NCBI GenBank assembly: GCA_001873105.1
Contig: MNYN01000048.1
Span: 1-64,000 of the forward strand
DNA from: Flavobacteriaceae bacterium CG2_30_34_30
GTDB taxonomy: Bacteria > Bacteroidota > Bacteroidia > Flavobacteriales > Flavobacteriaceae
Reading direction: 5' to 3'
DNA length: 64,000 nucleotides
A model generated the notes under the pieces. It worked only from the letters and a program-made list of their open reading frames with translations. It did no database searches and was not told the origin of the DNA. A program made the position numbers and the translations under genes. Positions 34,553 through 42,848 of this stretch are shown one piece after another. Within the stretch, counting starts at the first letter, position 1. Every line of letters begins with the position of its first letter.

Positions 34553-35488
34553 TTAGTTATTGAACTCCTTTAATCTTTTTCTTTTACCCCGTGTTTTTAT
34601 CATTCCATTTACGATAACGGTTGTTAAAATTAATAAAGCTCCATAGTAAAATTGCGGACTCATATTTTCTGAATCTCCTAGAATAAGTACTGCTAAAATA
34701 ATTCCATAAATAGGCTCCATATTAATGGTAAGCATTACGGTGTAAGGTTTTATCCATCGCATTACGTGTACAGAAGCAATAAAAGCGTAAGCTGTACAAG
34801 CTGATGCTAGAATAAAAAGATATAGCCAATCTGATTTAGAAACCGAAAAAAATTCCTTATCAAAATTTCCATTGATAAGAAAATATATGGTGATACACAG
34901 GGTTCCAAAAAGAAGTTCCCAAAAAGAAATGGCAGAAGCTTGATATTTTACTGCATATTTACTATTAATTACAGAAAATAAAGCGCTTAAAAATGCAGAG
35001 GTTAATGCTAATAAAATTCCTAATGCATAATTTGTAGCAGAACCTTCCGTTGTTGCTTCCATTTGTAAACTACTATTAAAAATTACATACAGTCCAAGAA
35101 TAACCAAAATTCCGAAAAGTACTTCATACCAAATTACCTTTCGATTATAAAAAATTGGTTCTAAAAGCGAAGTGAAAAATGCACCAGTTGATAATACTGC
35201 AAGTGTGACGGAAACATTGGAAACTTTTATTGCAGCAAAAAAAGTAATCCAATGCATTGCAATAATAAGCCCTGCTAAAGAAAAACCCATCAGGGTAAGT
35301 TTAGAAAAGCGAATGGGTATTTTTTTAATTTTTATATACAGAAAAATTAACCCCCAAGCAATCGCCATTCGGTACCAAACAAGAGGAATTGCATCTATAG
35401 AAATTAATGCCCCTAAAACAGCTGTAAACCCCCATATAAATACGATGAAGTGCAGGTGTAAATAGTTGGCAAGTTTAGCGTTTGGCAT
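34553..35488 (-). CDS. EamA/DMT-family transporter
   Basis: A 311-residue inner-membrane protein with about ten helices in two EamA repeats: AVLGALISIDAIPLVWYRMAI in the first (W-Y-R pattern) and SFWELLFGTLCITIYFL in the second, with a closing EPIYGIILAVLILGDSE. Members export or import small metabolites; the substrate cannot be told. Its start overlaps the end of the LptF/LptG gene by 14 bp, so the two are translationally linked. A basic C-tail (KTRGKRKRLKEF) marks the cytoplasmic end. Confidence 0.92.
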   Translation of the reverse strand: MPNAKLANYLHLHFIVFIWGFTAVLGALISIDAIPLVWYRMAIAWGLIFLYIKIKKIPIRFSKLTLMGFSLAGLIIAMHWITFFAAIKVSNVSVTLAVLSTGAFFTSLLEPIFYNRKVIWYEVLFGILVILGLYVIFNSSLQMEATTEGSATNYALGILLALTSAFLSALFSVINSKYAVKYQASAISFWELLFGTLCITIYFLINGNFDKEFFSVSKSDWLYLFILASACTAYAFIASVHVMRWIKPYTVMLTINMEPIYGIILAVLILGDSENMSPQFYYGALLILTTVIVNGMIKTRGKRKRLKEFNN

Positions 35489-36554
35489 CGTTGAGAAGAT
35501 AAATTGCTAGTGCTCCAAACAACATATTTGGAAACCAAGTAGCGATAAAAGGTGAAAAATCAGATTGTTCTGCCATAGTGCCAAACACTTTATCAAAGAA
35601 AATATATACCATCCCGATGGTTATTCCGATGGCCAAATTAGCTCCCATACCACCCCGACGTTTTTTAGAGGAAACTGCTACTGCAATAACGGTTAAAATG
35701 TATGCAGATACAGGTAAACTCCATCTTTTGTATTTTACAACCTCATAGCGATTTATATAAGAAGACCCCCTTAATTGTTCTTTTTCTATAAATCTGTTTA
35801 ATTCATTAAAATTAAGTGTTTCTGCTATATAGGCAACAGGAGTTAAATCCTCTAAGTCAAAGGAAAAAACGGTATCTAATTGCGTTTTTGATTCTAAAAT
35901 ATCATCCCGCTCTCCAATATTTCTTTTTGTATAATTAAAAAGGGAGTAGGTTGAATCTGCTTCATTATACTTAATTCTATTAGCTGATATTTTGTATTTT
36001 AATTTGTTACCCTCAAAATGCTCTAGGGTAAAAAAAGTGCCGGTTTGGTTGGTAATATTAAAATTATTTACATATATATAATTGTTTTCATCTATTTGCC
36101 GAAATACATTATTTTGGTCTCTGTCTGATTTTCCTTTTTTTAAGTATTTATAGGTAAATTCATTATAACCTTTACTCGCCATTGGAGCTAAATACATACC
36201 TAAAACTAGTGCCCCAAGACAAACAATAGTTGCTCCAATAATATATGGTCTTAAATATCGAAAATAAGAAACCCCACTACTTAAAATTGCGATGACTTCT
36301 GTATTATTCGCCATTTTTGAGGTAAACCAAATCACGGAAAGAAAGAGGAAAAGAGGAAAAAGTAAATTGGCAAAATACACGGTAAAATAAGCATAATACA
36401 GCAAAACTTCAATAAGTGGTACTTTATATTCTAAAATTTTTCCAATTTTTTCAGCCAAATTAACCGTAATTCCAATAGGTATAAATAAGGCAAGTAGCGT
36501 TATAAATGTACCTATGTATTTTTTTAATATATAGCGGTCAATTATTTGTAACAT
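35475..36554 (-). CDS. LptF/LptG-type lipopolysaccharide export permease
   Basis: A 359-residue inner-membrane protein of the YjgP/YjgQ family. Three N-terminal helices start with IIDRYILKKYIGTFITLLALF and contain the conserved FLSVIWFTSKMANNTEVIAIL and GVSYFRYLRPYI. A periplasmic jelly-roll-like domain covers about 120-260. Three C-terminal helices end with NMLFGALAIYLL. With LptB it extracts LPS from the inner membrane and passes it to LptC/A/D. Flavobacteriia carry two such genes apart; which of LptF or LptG this is, I cannot decide. Between tgt and the EamA gene in one unit. Confidence 0.93.
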   Translation of the reverse strand: MLQIIDRYILKKYIGTFITLLALFIPIGITVNLAEKIGKILEYKVPLIEVLLYYAYFTVYFANLLFPLFLFLSVIWFTSKMANNTEVIAILSSGVSYFRYLRPYIIGATIVCLGALVLGMYLAPMASKGYNEFTYKYLKKGKSDRDQNNVFRQIDENNYIYVNNFNITNQTGTFFTLEHFEGNKLKYKISANRIKYNEADSTYSLFNYTKRNIGERDDILESKTQLDTVFSFDLEDLTPVAYIAETLNFNELNRFIEKEQLRGSSYINRYEVVKYKRWSLPVSAYILTVIAVAVSSKKRRGGMGANLAIGITIGMVYIFFDKVFGTMAEQSDFSPFIATWFPNMLFGALAIYLLNDAKR

Positions 36555-36586
36555 TAAATAGGTATTGGGTTTCTTTGTTTTATGAT

Positions 36587-37717
36587 TTATAGACGTTTAT
36601 CCATTTGTTTTACCATCATGTTTTTCCAAGTAGTAAAATCTCCTGCTAAGATATGTTTTCTTGCTTCACGAACCAACCACAAATAAAAACCTAAATTGTG
36701 AATTGTTGCTATTTGTTTTCCAAGTAATTCATTTACGGTAAAAAGGTGTTTTAAATAGGCTTTGCTATATTCGGTATCTACAAAAGTAATTCCCATTTCA
36801 TCCAAAGGTGAAAAATCATTTTCCCATTTTTTATTTTTCATATTTATAGTACCATGTGCAGTGAACAAACTTCCATTTCTGGCATTTCTGGTTGGCATCA
36901 CACAATCAAACATATCTATACCTAAAGCAATGTTTTCTAAAATATTAATGGGAGTACCAACGCCCATAAGATATCTTGGTTTGTCTTCCGGAAGTATTCC
37001 TGTTACTAAATCGGTCATAGCATACATTTCTTCTGCTGGTTCGCCAACAGAAAGACCTCCAATAGCATTTCCTTCAGCGCCAACTGAAGCTATATATTCT
37101 GCAGATTGAATTCGTAAATCTTTATAGGTACTACCTTGTACTATTGGGAAAAATGCCTGACCAAAACCATATTTCGTAGGTGTTTTTTCTAAATGGCTAA
37201 TGCATCTATCTAACCAACGATGCGTCATATGCATGGAACGCTTGGCATATTTATAATCACAAGGATAAGGAGTGCATTCATCAAATGCCATGATAATATC
37301 TGCTCCTATGGTTCTTTGAATTTCCATCACATTTTCAGGAGTAAAGGTGTGATAGCTCCCATCAATATGTGATTTAAACTTCACTCCTTCTTCTTTTATC
37401 TTTCTATTTGCAGAAAGTGAATATACTTGATAACCACCACTATCGGTTAAAATATTTCTATCCCAATTCATAAATTTATGCAATCCTCCTGCTTGTTCTA
37501 AAATGGCGGTTTGTGGTCGTAAATACAAATGGTAGGTGTTTCCTAAAATAATATCCGGATTAATATCGTCTCTAAGCTCTCTTTGGTGAACGCCTTTTAC
37601 TGTACCAACAGTTCCAACGGGCATAAAAATTGGGGTTTCTATTGTTCCGTGATCTGTTTCTATTGTTCCTGCTCTTGCTTTGCTTTGGACATCGGTTGCT
37701 AATACATCAAACTTCAT
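36587..37717 (-). CDS. tgt: tRNA-guanine transglycosylase, zinc cysteines replaced
   Basis: Inserts preQ1 at the wobble position of GUN tRNAs on the way to queuosine. The ATG at 37715-37717 (MKFDVLATDVQSKARAG) gives 376 residues; an upstream ATG adds eight. Conserved parts: IFMPVGTVGTVKG, LTDSGGYQVYSL with catalytic Asp, AFDECTPYP, GGLSVGE and the nucleophile segment FDCVMPTRNARNG. The usual zinc ligands C-x-C-x2-C after DFSPLDE are absent: this protein reads DFSPLDEMGITFVDTEYSKAYLKHL, with Gly, Thr and Asp in place of Cys, split here into DFSPLDEMGITFVDTEYS then KAYLKHL. The downstream His in IATIHNLGFY remains. Confidence 0.96.
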   Translation of the reverse strand: MKFDVLATDVQSKARAGTIETDHGTIETPIFMPVGTVGTVKGVHQRELRDDINPDIILGNTYHLYLRPQTAILEQAGGLHKFMNWDRNILTDSGGYQVYSLSANRKIKEEGVKFKSHIDGSYHTFTPENVMEIQRTIGADIIMAFDECTPYPCDYKYAKRSMHMTHRWLDRCISHLEKTPTKYGFGQAFFPIVQGSTYKDLRIQSAEYIASVGAEGNAIGGLSVGEPAEEMYAMTDLVTGILPEDKPRYLMGVGTPINILENIALGIDMFDCVMPTRNARNGSLFTAHGTINMKNKKWENDFSPLDEMGITFVDTEYSKAYLKHLFTVNELLGKQIATIHNLGFYLWLVREARKHILAGDFTTWKNMMVKQMDKRL

Positions 37718-37738
37718 GCTTCTTTTTATAATAAGCGG

Positions 37739-37772
37739 CAAAGATAAATATATAGTTAAGAGTTATTGCCAA
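37739..37772 (-). promoter_or_regulatory. Promoter of tgt
   Basis: On the minus strand TATCTTTG (37739-37746) is preceded by TTG (37770-37772) with a 23-nt spacer, a little longer than ideal. Confidence 0.5.
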
Positions 37773-37876
37773 GGGATTAAAAATTGTTCCTTATAATTAT
37801 ATATTTTAATAGCATGTAAAAATTACCTACCTCTTTTTCATTAACAATTACTCGTTAATAACTCCAAATAATTTTC

Positions 37877-37907
37877 TTGCACTAGGGGTTTAAAAATCCT
37901 ACTTTTG
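37877..37907 (+). promoter_or_regulatory. Promoter of the split transketolase genes
   Basis: TTG at 37877-37879 and TACTTTTG at 37900-37907 are separated by 20 nt, fitting the Bacteroidota consensus. The ATG follows 24 nt downstream of the box. Confidence 0.7.
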
Positions 37908-37931
37908 ACACTTAAAATTTACATCTCAATT

Positions 37932-38777
37932 ATGGCAGATTTAAAACAGTTAGAAAATCTTGTTATTCAAGTTAGGCGTGATATTTTACGTCAAGTACAT
38001 AAAGTAAATTCTGGTCACCCTGGTGGTTCCTTAGGCTGTACAGAGTTTTTTGTAGCGATGTTTCAAGTTCTTTTAGAAAGAAAAAATACTTTTGAAATGA
38101 ACGGTATTGGTGAAGATATTTTCTTCTTGTCTAATGGGCACATCTCTCCTGTCTTTTATAGTGTTTTAGCTCGTAGTGGTTATTTTCCGGTAGAAGAATT
38201 AAACACCTTTAGATTATTAAATAGCAGATTACAAGGCCACCCAACAACGCACGAAGGACTTCCCGGAGTACGTATTGCTTCTGGATCTTTAGGGCAAGGT
38301 ATTTCTGTTTCTATAGGTGCTGCTCTAGCAAAAAAACTAAACAAGGATGCCAAATTAGTATATACACTTTGTGGCGATGGAGAATTGCAAGAAGGTCAAA
38401 ACTGGGAGGCTATTATGTATGCTGCAGGAAATAATGTGGATAATTTAATAGTAACGGTTGACTTAAATGGACAGCAAATTGATGGAGCTACAAACACTGT
38501 TCTTCCTATGGGAAATGTGAAAGCAAAATTTGAAGCTTTCGGTTGGGAAGTAATTTCTATTAAGGAAGGAAATAATTTAGAAGCCATTATTGAAGGAATG
38601 AACAAAGCCAAATCAAAAACTGGAAATCAAAAACCGATTTGTGTGTTACTTCATACTGTTATGGGTAACGGTGTTGACTTTATGATGCACACCCATGCAT
38701 GGCACGGAAAAGCACCAAATGATGCTCAGTTAGAAATTGCTTTAGCACAAAATGCAGAAACCTTAGGCGATTATTAA
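37932..38777 (+). CDS. Transketolase, N-terminal subunit
   Basis: The thiamin-diphosphate-binding half of a two-subunit transketolase of the pentose phosphate pathway. ATG at 37932 gives [19 protein letters not shown] and 281 residues; the ORF's upstream TTG lies inside the promoter. Features: [49 protein letters not shown], the ThDP motif [15 protein letters not shown] to DLNGQQ, and HAWHGKAPN at the end. It lacks the pyrimidine and C-terminal domains, which are encoded by the next gene 32 bp downstream. Confidence 0.96.
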   Translation: MADLKQLENLVIQVRRDILRQVHKVNSGHPGGSLGCTEFFVAMFQVLLERKNTFEMNGIGEDIFFLSNGHISPVFYSVLARSGYFPVEELNTFRLLNSRLQGHPTTHEGLPGVRIASGSLGQGISVSIGAALAKKLNKDAKLVYTLCGDGELQEGQNWEAIMYAAGNNVDNLIVTVDLNGQQIDGATNTVLPMGNVKAKFEAFGWEVISIKEGNNLEAIIEGMNKAKSKTGNQKPICVLLHTVMGNGVDFMMHTHAWHGKAPNDAQLEIALAQNAETLGDY

Positions 38778-38809
38778 TTAAAAGATACTCCATACAATTG
38801 AAGCATAAA

Positions 38810-39763
38810 ATGAAAAAATATACAAACACAGGTAGTAAAGACACCCGTTCCGGATTTGGAGCAGGGTTAACCGAACTTGGTCAAACAAATCCAAATGTAG
38901 TAGCACTTTGTGCAGATTTAATAGGTTCATTAAAAATGGATGACTTTAAGAAAAATCATCCAGAGCGGTTTTTTCAAATAGGTATTGCTGAAGCCAATAT
39001 GATGGGCATTGCTGCCGGGTTAACCATTGGCGGAAAAATTCCATTTACAGGAACTTTTGCAAACTTTTCTACGGGAAGAGTTTATGATCAAATTCGCCAA
39101 AGCATTGCCTACAGCGATAAAAACGTAAAAATATGTGCATCTCATGCCGGTTTAACTTTAGGCGAAGATGGTGCCACACATCAAATTTTAGAAGATATAG
39201 GACTAATGAAAATGCTTCCGGGTATGACCGTAATCAATACATGTGATTATAACCAAACCAAAGCAGCAACTTTAGCAATTGCTGAACATCAAGGCCCGGT
39301 TTATCTTCGTTTTGGCAGACCAAGTGTGCCAAACTTTACCCCAGAAAACGGAAAATTTGAAATTGGAAAAGCAGTTCTATTACATGAAGGGACCGATGTA
39401 ACCATTGTTGCTACAGGACATTTAGTGTGGGAAGCTTTAGAGGCTTGTGCTACGTTAGATGATGCTGGCATTAGTGCCGAAGTAATAAACATTCACACTA
39501 TAAAACCACTGGATAACGATGCCATTTTAAAAAGTGTAAAAAAGACAGGTTGTATTGTTACCGCTGAAGAACATAATTTTTTAGGAGGTTTAGGCGAAAG
39601 TGTTGCTCGGGTGCTTGCTGAAAACTTACCTACACCACAAGAGCTTGTGGCAACACAAGATACCTTTGGCGAATCTGGCACTCCGGCACAATTAATGGAA
39701 AAATATGGGCTGAACGCAGAGGCAATTGTTAAGGCTGTAAAAAAAGTAATAAGTAGAAAATAA
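38810..39763 (+). CDS. Transketolase, C-terminal subunit
   Basis: Second half of the split transketolase (317 residues from ATG 38810). The pyrimidine-binding domain begins [19 protein letters not shown] and holds the catalytic Glu in [17 protein letters not shown]. It continues with [37 protein letters not shown] and the C-terminal domain with [17 protein letters not shown] and [15 protein letters not shown]. Together with the upstream product it would form a heterotetramer. A bidirectional terminator follows. Confidence 0.96.
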   Translation: MKKYTNTGSKDTRSGFGAGLTELGQTNPNVVALCADLIGSLKMDDFKKNHPERFFQIGIAEANMMGIAAGLTIGGKIPFTGTFANFSTGRVYDQIRQSIAYSDKNVKICASHAGLTLGEDGATHQILEDIGLMKMLPGMTVINTCDYNQTKAATLAIAEHQGPVYLRFGRPSVPNFTPENGKFEIGKAVLLHEGTDVTIVATGHLVWEALEACATLDDAGISAEVINIHTIKPLDNDAILKSVKKTGCIVTAEEHNFLGGLGESVARVLAENLPTPQELVATQDTFGESGTPAQLMEKYGLNAEAIVKAVKKVISRK

Positions 39764-39786
39764 AAGTATAAATTCTATTCTGTAAT

Positions 39787-39821
39787 AAAAAACTCCTTCA
39801 AATGCCTTGAAGGAGTTTTTT
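39787..39821. terminator. Bidirectional terminator between transketolase and PPIase genes
   Basis: CTCCTTCAA (39793-39801) pairs perfectly with TTGAAGGAG (39807-39815), flanked by an A run on the left and a T run on the right, so it serves both converging genes. Confidence 0.9.
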
Positions 39822-39842
39822 ACTTTCTAAATAATTCTTGTT

Positions 39843-40760
39843 TTATCCTGGAAAAGTAGCATCTAAATAATCGGGAGTGCCATTATTATTAGAATCTGGG
39901 AAAGTAATAGTTCCGTCTTCATTGACAATTATTTCATCTATTGTAAGTACCCCATCGCCATCATCATCGGTGTCTAAATAATTAGGAATTCCATCTGCAT
40001 CGGTATCATCATCATTTAGAATTGAATTGCCGTTTAGGTCTTCCATAAATGATGGAATTCCATCTAAATCGTGGTCAATATCTTTGGTAACATCATATAC
40101 CTGAAAGGTAAAAATAAGTTGAGAATAAACAGGAATAGGCGATCCTGGAGGTGGCGACAACCAATAACCTAAACCGGATGGAATGAATACGGCTCCAACA
40201 CCATAATTTTCAAAAGTTATGGTTCCATCTGGATTTTCAACAAAACCGGTAGAAGTATTAAATTCAACAATTGCTTCCTGAAAACCGGTGAGAACTTGAG
40301 TTAAATCCAAACGTATCGGTGCATCAGAAGCGTCAAAAGCGGTTTGGTTAAGTAATTGCCCTTTAAAAGAAAGCAGAGCCGCGTCTGCAAAAATAGGAGT
40401 ATCTCCTTCCCCTTGAATAACATTTAAAAAATAAAGGGTATAAGTTAAATCTGTTTTTACCCTATCTACTACAGTCTTAGAAGTAACTTGTTCTATTAAT
40501 GGAATTTTATTAGCATTAACTCCGGCAATGGTATCAAAAACAATTTTAAAATTAAAACCTGCAGGGGGATTTTGAAACTCTTCATAATTATAGAAATGAG
40601 TTTGTAAAAATGCTTCTATTTCTAATTTTGCAACCAAAGCCTCTTCCACTCTATCTCTTTCCGGAACAATAATAATTCCGTCATCTTCATTTTTTTTGCA
40701 AGAGGAAAAAGTAACCATTATAAGTAAGATGAAAAATAAAACTTTACTCGTTAATTTCAT
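39843..40760 (-). CDS. FKBP-like peptidyl-prolyl isomerase lipoprotein with Ca-binding-type repeats
   Basis: ATG at 40758-40760 gives MKLTSKVLFFILLIMVTFSS with lipobox cysteine C21, followed by KKNEDD, an acidic patch like those used as surface-export signals in Flavobacteriia. A domain at about 100-225 resembles FKBP-type isomerases of this phylum (LLSFKGQLLNQTAFDAS ... AIVEFNTSTGF ... AVFIPSGLGYW ... LIFTFQVYDV). The C-terminal 75 residues are Asp-rich with DHDLDGIP, DTDADGIPN, DTDDDGDGV and DSNNNGTPD, a thrombospondin type-3-like calcium-binding stalk. It probably folds or binds exported proteins at the outer membrane. The FKBP active-site residues were not checked one by one. Confidence 0.82.
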   Translation of the reverse strand: MKLTSKVLFFILLIMVTFSSCKKNEDDGIIIVPERDRVEEALVAKLEIEAFLQTHFYNYEEFQNPPAGFNFKIVFDTIAGVNANKIPLIEQVTSKTVVDRVKTDLTYTLYFLNVIQGEGDTPIFADAALLSFKGQLLNQTAFDASDAPIRLDLTQVLTGFQEAIVEFNTSTGFVENPDGTITFENYGVGAVFIPSGLGYWLSPPPGSPIPVYSQLIFTFQVYDVTKDIDHDLDGIPSFMEDLNGNSILNDDDTDADGIPNYLDTDDDGDGVLTIDEIIVNEDGTITFPDSNNNGTPDYLDATFPG

Positions 40761-40842
40761 TATTGTTTGTTTTAGTGGCGCAAGATACAATATTCTAGTA
40801 TTTTTGTCTAAAAGATTAACGAAATTTAAAAACTCTTATAGA

Positions 40843-41214
40843 ATGCGTGTAGATAAATTTTTATGGTGTATCCGGTATTATAAAACAAGGAGTATTGCCA
40901 CGAGCGCCTGCAAGTCTGGTAAGGTTCGTGTAAATCAAGATATTGTAAAACCATCGCGAGAAGTATATCCTGGTGACAATATTTCTTTAAGAAAAGAACA
41001 AATAGATTATAAACTGGTAGTCATTGCTTTACCAGAAGCAAGAGTAGGTGCTAAAATAGTAGATTTATATAGAAAAGATAGTACCCCAAAAGAATCTTTA
41101 GAAAAATTAGAACTTTTAAAATTTTCCAAGGACTATTATCGTGGAAAAGGTGTTGGAAGACCAACAAAAAAAGACCGAAGGGATTTAGATGATTTTGTAG
41201 AGGAAACAAATTAA
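40843..41214 (+). CDS. S4-domain RNA-binding protein (Hsp15-like)
   Basis: ATG at 40843 opens MRVDKFLWCIRYYKTRSIATSACKSG, where MRVDKFLWCIRYYKTRS is the S4 fold start typical of Hsp15/HslR proteins. The ORF's earlier start is in the neighbour's promoter. VRVNQDIVKPSREVYPGD completes the S4 domain (about 1-60). The C-terminal extension ends DYYRGKGVGRPTKKDRRDLDDF, highly charged. 123 residues. Hsp15 rescues stalled 50S subunits with nascent chains; a similar ribosome-linked role is likely. It is divergent from the PPIase gene. Confidence 0.93.
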   Translation: MRVDKFLWCIRYYKTRSIATSACKSGKVRVNQDIVKPSREVYPGDNISLRKEQIDYKLVVIALPEARVGAKIVDLYRKDSTPKESLEKLELLKFSKDYYRGKGVGRPTKKDRRDLDDFVEETN

Positions 41215-41255
41215 TAATCTATTTATAAAGTTTTTATTAAAGAACTCTTTTTATG

Positions 41256-41263
41256 TATTTTTG
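41256..41263 (+). promoter_or_regulatory. TATTTTTG -7 box of the phosphoribosyltransferase gene
   Basis: A perfect TAnnTTTG box lies 14 nt before the ATG at 41278, implying a very short leader. Confidence 0.5.
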
Positions 41264-41277
41264 AAAAAAAAGTAAAT

Positions 41278-41781
41278 ATGTTACTACCCGAAGATCAAAT
41301 ATTAGACAATACCCAAATTGAACATATTATCAGGAGAATTGCTTATCAAATTTATGAATCTAACCCAAATGAGTCTGAAATACTTTTAGCGGGAATTAAA
41401 GAAAACGGATATATCTTAGCTAAAAAACTAAAAAAGCAATTAGAAAAAATATCTCCACTTAAAGCCATACTTTGTGAAGTTGTTATGGATAAAAAAAATC
41501 CATTGAATATAATAAGCACATCGGTTTCTATCCACGATTATAAGCATTGTTCTATCGTTTTGGTAGATGATGTTTTGAGTTCAGGCTCCACTTTAATTCA
41601 TGCGGTCAAACATTTTCTTCAAATTCCATTAAAACAATTAAAAACGGTAGTATTAATTGATAGAAACCACAAGAAATATCCTATAAAAGCAGATTTTAAA
41701 GGCATTTCACTTTCTACTTCCTTAAATGAAAATGTTGCAGTAATTTTTGAAAAAAACAAAGACAGAGCTATTCTAGAATAA
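41278..41781 (+). CDS. Type I phosphoribosyltransferase (PyrR-like)
   Basis: A 167-residue protein with the PRPP-binding loop IVLVDDVLSSGSTLIHAV, preceded by the LAGIKENGYILAKKL loop. Overall arrangement and length (start LPEDQILDNTQIEHIIRRIA, end VAVIFEKN) resemble PyrR, the uracil phosphoribosyltransferase and pyrimidine regulator. It lacks the typical PyrR tRPxEE-like C-terminal motif that I can recognise, so the base specificity is open. The gene converges with aroK and overlaps it by 9 bp. Confidence 0.88.
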   Translation: MLLPEDQILDNTQIEHIIRRIAYQIYESNPNESEILLAGIKENGYILAKKLKKQLEKISPLKAILCEVVMDKKNPLNIISTSVSIHDYKHCSIVLVDDVLSSGSTLIHAVKHFLQIPLKQLKTVVLIDRNHKKYPIKADFKGISLSTSLNENVAVIFEKNKDRAILE

Positions 41782-42300
41782 TTTTTTTAAAATTTCCTGT
41801 GTAAGTTGATCTGGTGTTTTTAAATCCGTTTTAATAAGAATATCTGCTTGGTTGTAATAGAAACTCCGCTCAAAGAGATGTTTCCCAATAAAATCCACTA
41901 GCTCTTCTTTTGTCTTTATGTGTGAAATGATGGGTCTTGTAATTTTTTCTTTAAAAAGTCGTGTGCTTAATTCTTTAATAGTTGCGTGAAGATATATAGA
42001 AGTTGCGCTTTTTGCTTCTTTAATACTTTTTAAATTATCCCCAAAACAAGGTGTGCCGCCCCCAAGACTTATGACACAATTTTCATTAAAATTTAATATT
42101 TCTTTTAAAAGGGTAGATTCCATCTTTCTAAAATAAATTTCACCTTTTATTTTAAATATATATGAAATAGATTCTTTTTCCTTATTGGCAATGTAAGTAT
42201 CTAATTCTAGGAAAGAATAATTAAGTTTTTGAGCAATTTTTTGACCTAAAACGGACTTCCCGCTGCCCATATAGCCCATCAAAATAATTTTTTTATACAT
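41773..42300 (-). CDS. aroK: Shikimate kinase
   Basis: A 175-residue P-loop kinase for the fifth step of the shikimate pathway. Walker A GYMGSGKSVLGQKIA, LELDTYIANKEKESISYIF (substrate-binding Asp), VISLGGGTPCF (the GGG motif) and the lid region RLFKEKITRPII with the usual Arg residues are present. Length is standard. Overlaps the converging phosphoribosyltransferase gene by 9 bp at the 3' ends. Confidence 0.95.
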   Translation of the reverse strand: MYKKIILMGYMGSGKSVLGQKIAQKLNYSFLELDTYIANKEKESISYIFKIKGEIYFRKMESTLLKEILNFNENCVISLGGGTPCFGDNLKSIKEAKSATSIYLHATIKELSTRLFKEKITRPIISHIKTKEELVDFIGKHLFERSFYYNQADILIKTDLKTPDQLTQEILKKLF

Positions 42301-42369
42301 TTTAAAATACTATGAATTAACAAAGTAAATAGAATAGTTTATTATTTCCTAAATATAATTCAAAATAGG

Positions 42370-42401
42370 TTTGAAAAATAAATATAATGACACTATATTT
42401 G
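42370..42401 (+). promoter_or_regulatory. Promoter of tRNA-Lys
   Basis: TTTG (42370-42373) and TATATTTG (42394-42401) are spaced by 20 nt, a textbook Bacteroidota promoter. The tRNA begins 20 nt downstream. Confidence 0.8.
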
Positions 42402-42421
42402 CACCCGCATTCAAGAAAAAG

Positions 42422-42494
42422 GATTTGGTAGCTCAGCTGGTAGAGCATCTCACTTTTAATGAGAGGGTCCTGGGTTCGAGCCCCAGCCAGATCA
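42422..42494 (+). tRNA. tRNA-Lys (TTT)
   Basis: Acceptor GATTTGG/CCAGATC, D-stem GCTC/GAGC, anticodon stem TCTCA/TGAGA with loop CTTTTAA (TTT) and T-arm CTGGG-TTCGAGC-CCCAG are all regular. The discriminator is A42494 and no CCA is encoded. The gene has its own promoter. Confidence 0.97.
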
Positions 42495-42529
42495 CAAGTT
42501 AAACTAAAATGTTTTTTGGTGAAATGTCT

Positions 42530-42557
42530 ATCCCGATGTGCAAAGCGAAATTGGGAT
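42530..42557. repeat. Short imperfect inverted repeat
   Basis: ATCCCGAT (42530-42537) can pair with ATTGGGAT (42550-42557), using one G-U pair, around 12 nt. ATCCCGAT-type hairpins recur between flavobacterial genes. No function is proposed. Confidence 0.5.
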
Positions 42558-42561
42558 GCCA

Positions 42562-42642
42562 CAGCCAGATTACAAAAAAGTTAAGCCTACTCGCTTAACT
42601 TTTTTTGCTCGGATGTTCATCTAGATTACACTCCAGATTACA
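42562..42642 (+). repeat. Three decayed copies of the tRNA-Lys 3' end
   Basis: The tRNA-Lys terminus reads CAGCCAGATCACA. Closely similar strings follow at 42562-42574 (CAGCCAGATTACA), 42622-42630 (TAGATTACA) and 42633-42642 (CCAGATTACA). Partial copies of a tRNA 3' end next to the gene are the kind of scar left by integration and loss of mobile elements. No integrase is present. Confidence 0.5.
42574..42606 (+). terminator. Rho-independent terminator after tRNA-Lys
   Basis: AGTTAAGC (42579-42586) pairs with GCTTAACT (42593-42600) around a 6-nt loop, with A residues before and seven T residues at the 3' side. Confidence 0.88.
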
Positions 42643-42656
42643 TTCAAGCAGCATCT

Positions 42657-42740
42657 GCCCGGATGCTGGAATTGGTAGACAGGCATGGTTGAGGGCCATG
42701 TGTCCTTAAGGGCGTATGGGTTCAAGTCCCATTTCGGGTA
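42657..42740 (+). tRNA. tRNA-Leu (GAG)
   Basis: A class II tRNA with acceptor GCCCGGA/TTCGGGT, anticodon stem CATGG/CCATG with loop TTGAGGG (GAG), a long variable arm (TGTCCTTAAGGGCGT) and T-arm ATGGG-TTCAAGT-CCCAT. The discriminator is A42740. It lies beyond the terminator of tRNA-Lys, so it probably has its own promoter, not clearly visible. Confidence 0.95.
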
Positions 42741-42848
42741 CAATTTTTTACTTCTTCTTTTTATTTACAATCTCATTACTTTTAGTACATTTACCCTTTA
42801 AAATATTTTTTTAACAAAAAATTCTTTTGCTTTTTCAATTGTATATGT

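Noticed and set aside
40696-40842. N-terminal extension of the S4-domain protein
   Set aside because: It overlaps the start of the divergent PPIase lipoprotein gene and its promoter; the S4 domain starts cleanly at ATG 40843.
42317-42562. 81-codon minus-strand ORF over tRNA-Lys
   Set aside because: It is antisense to a well-folded tRNA and its promoter.
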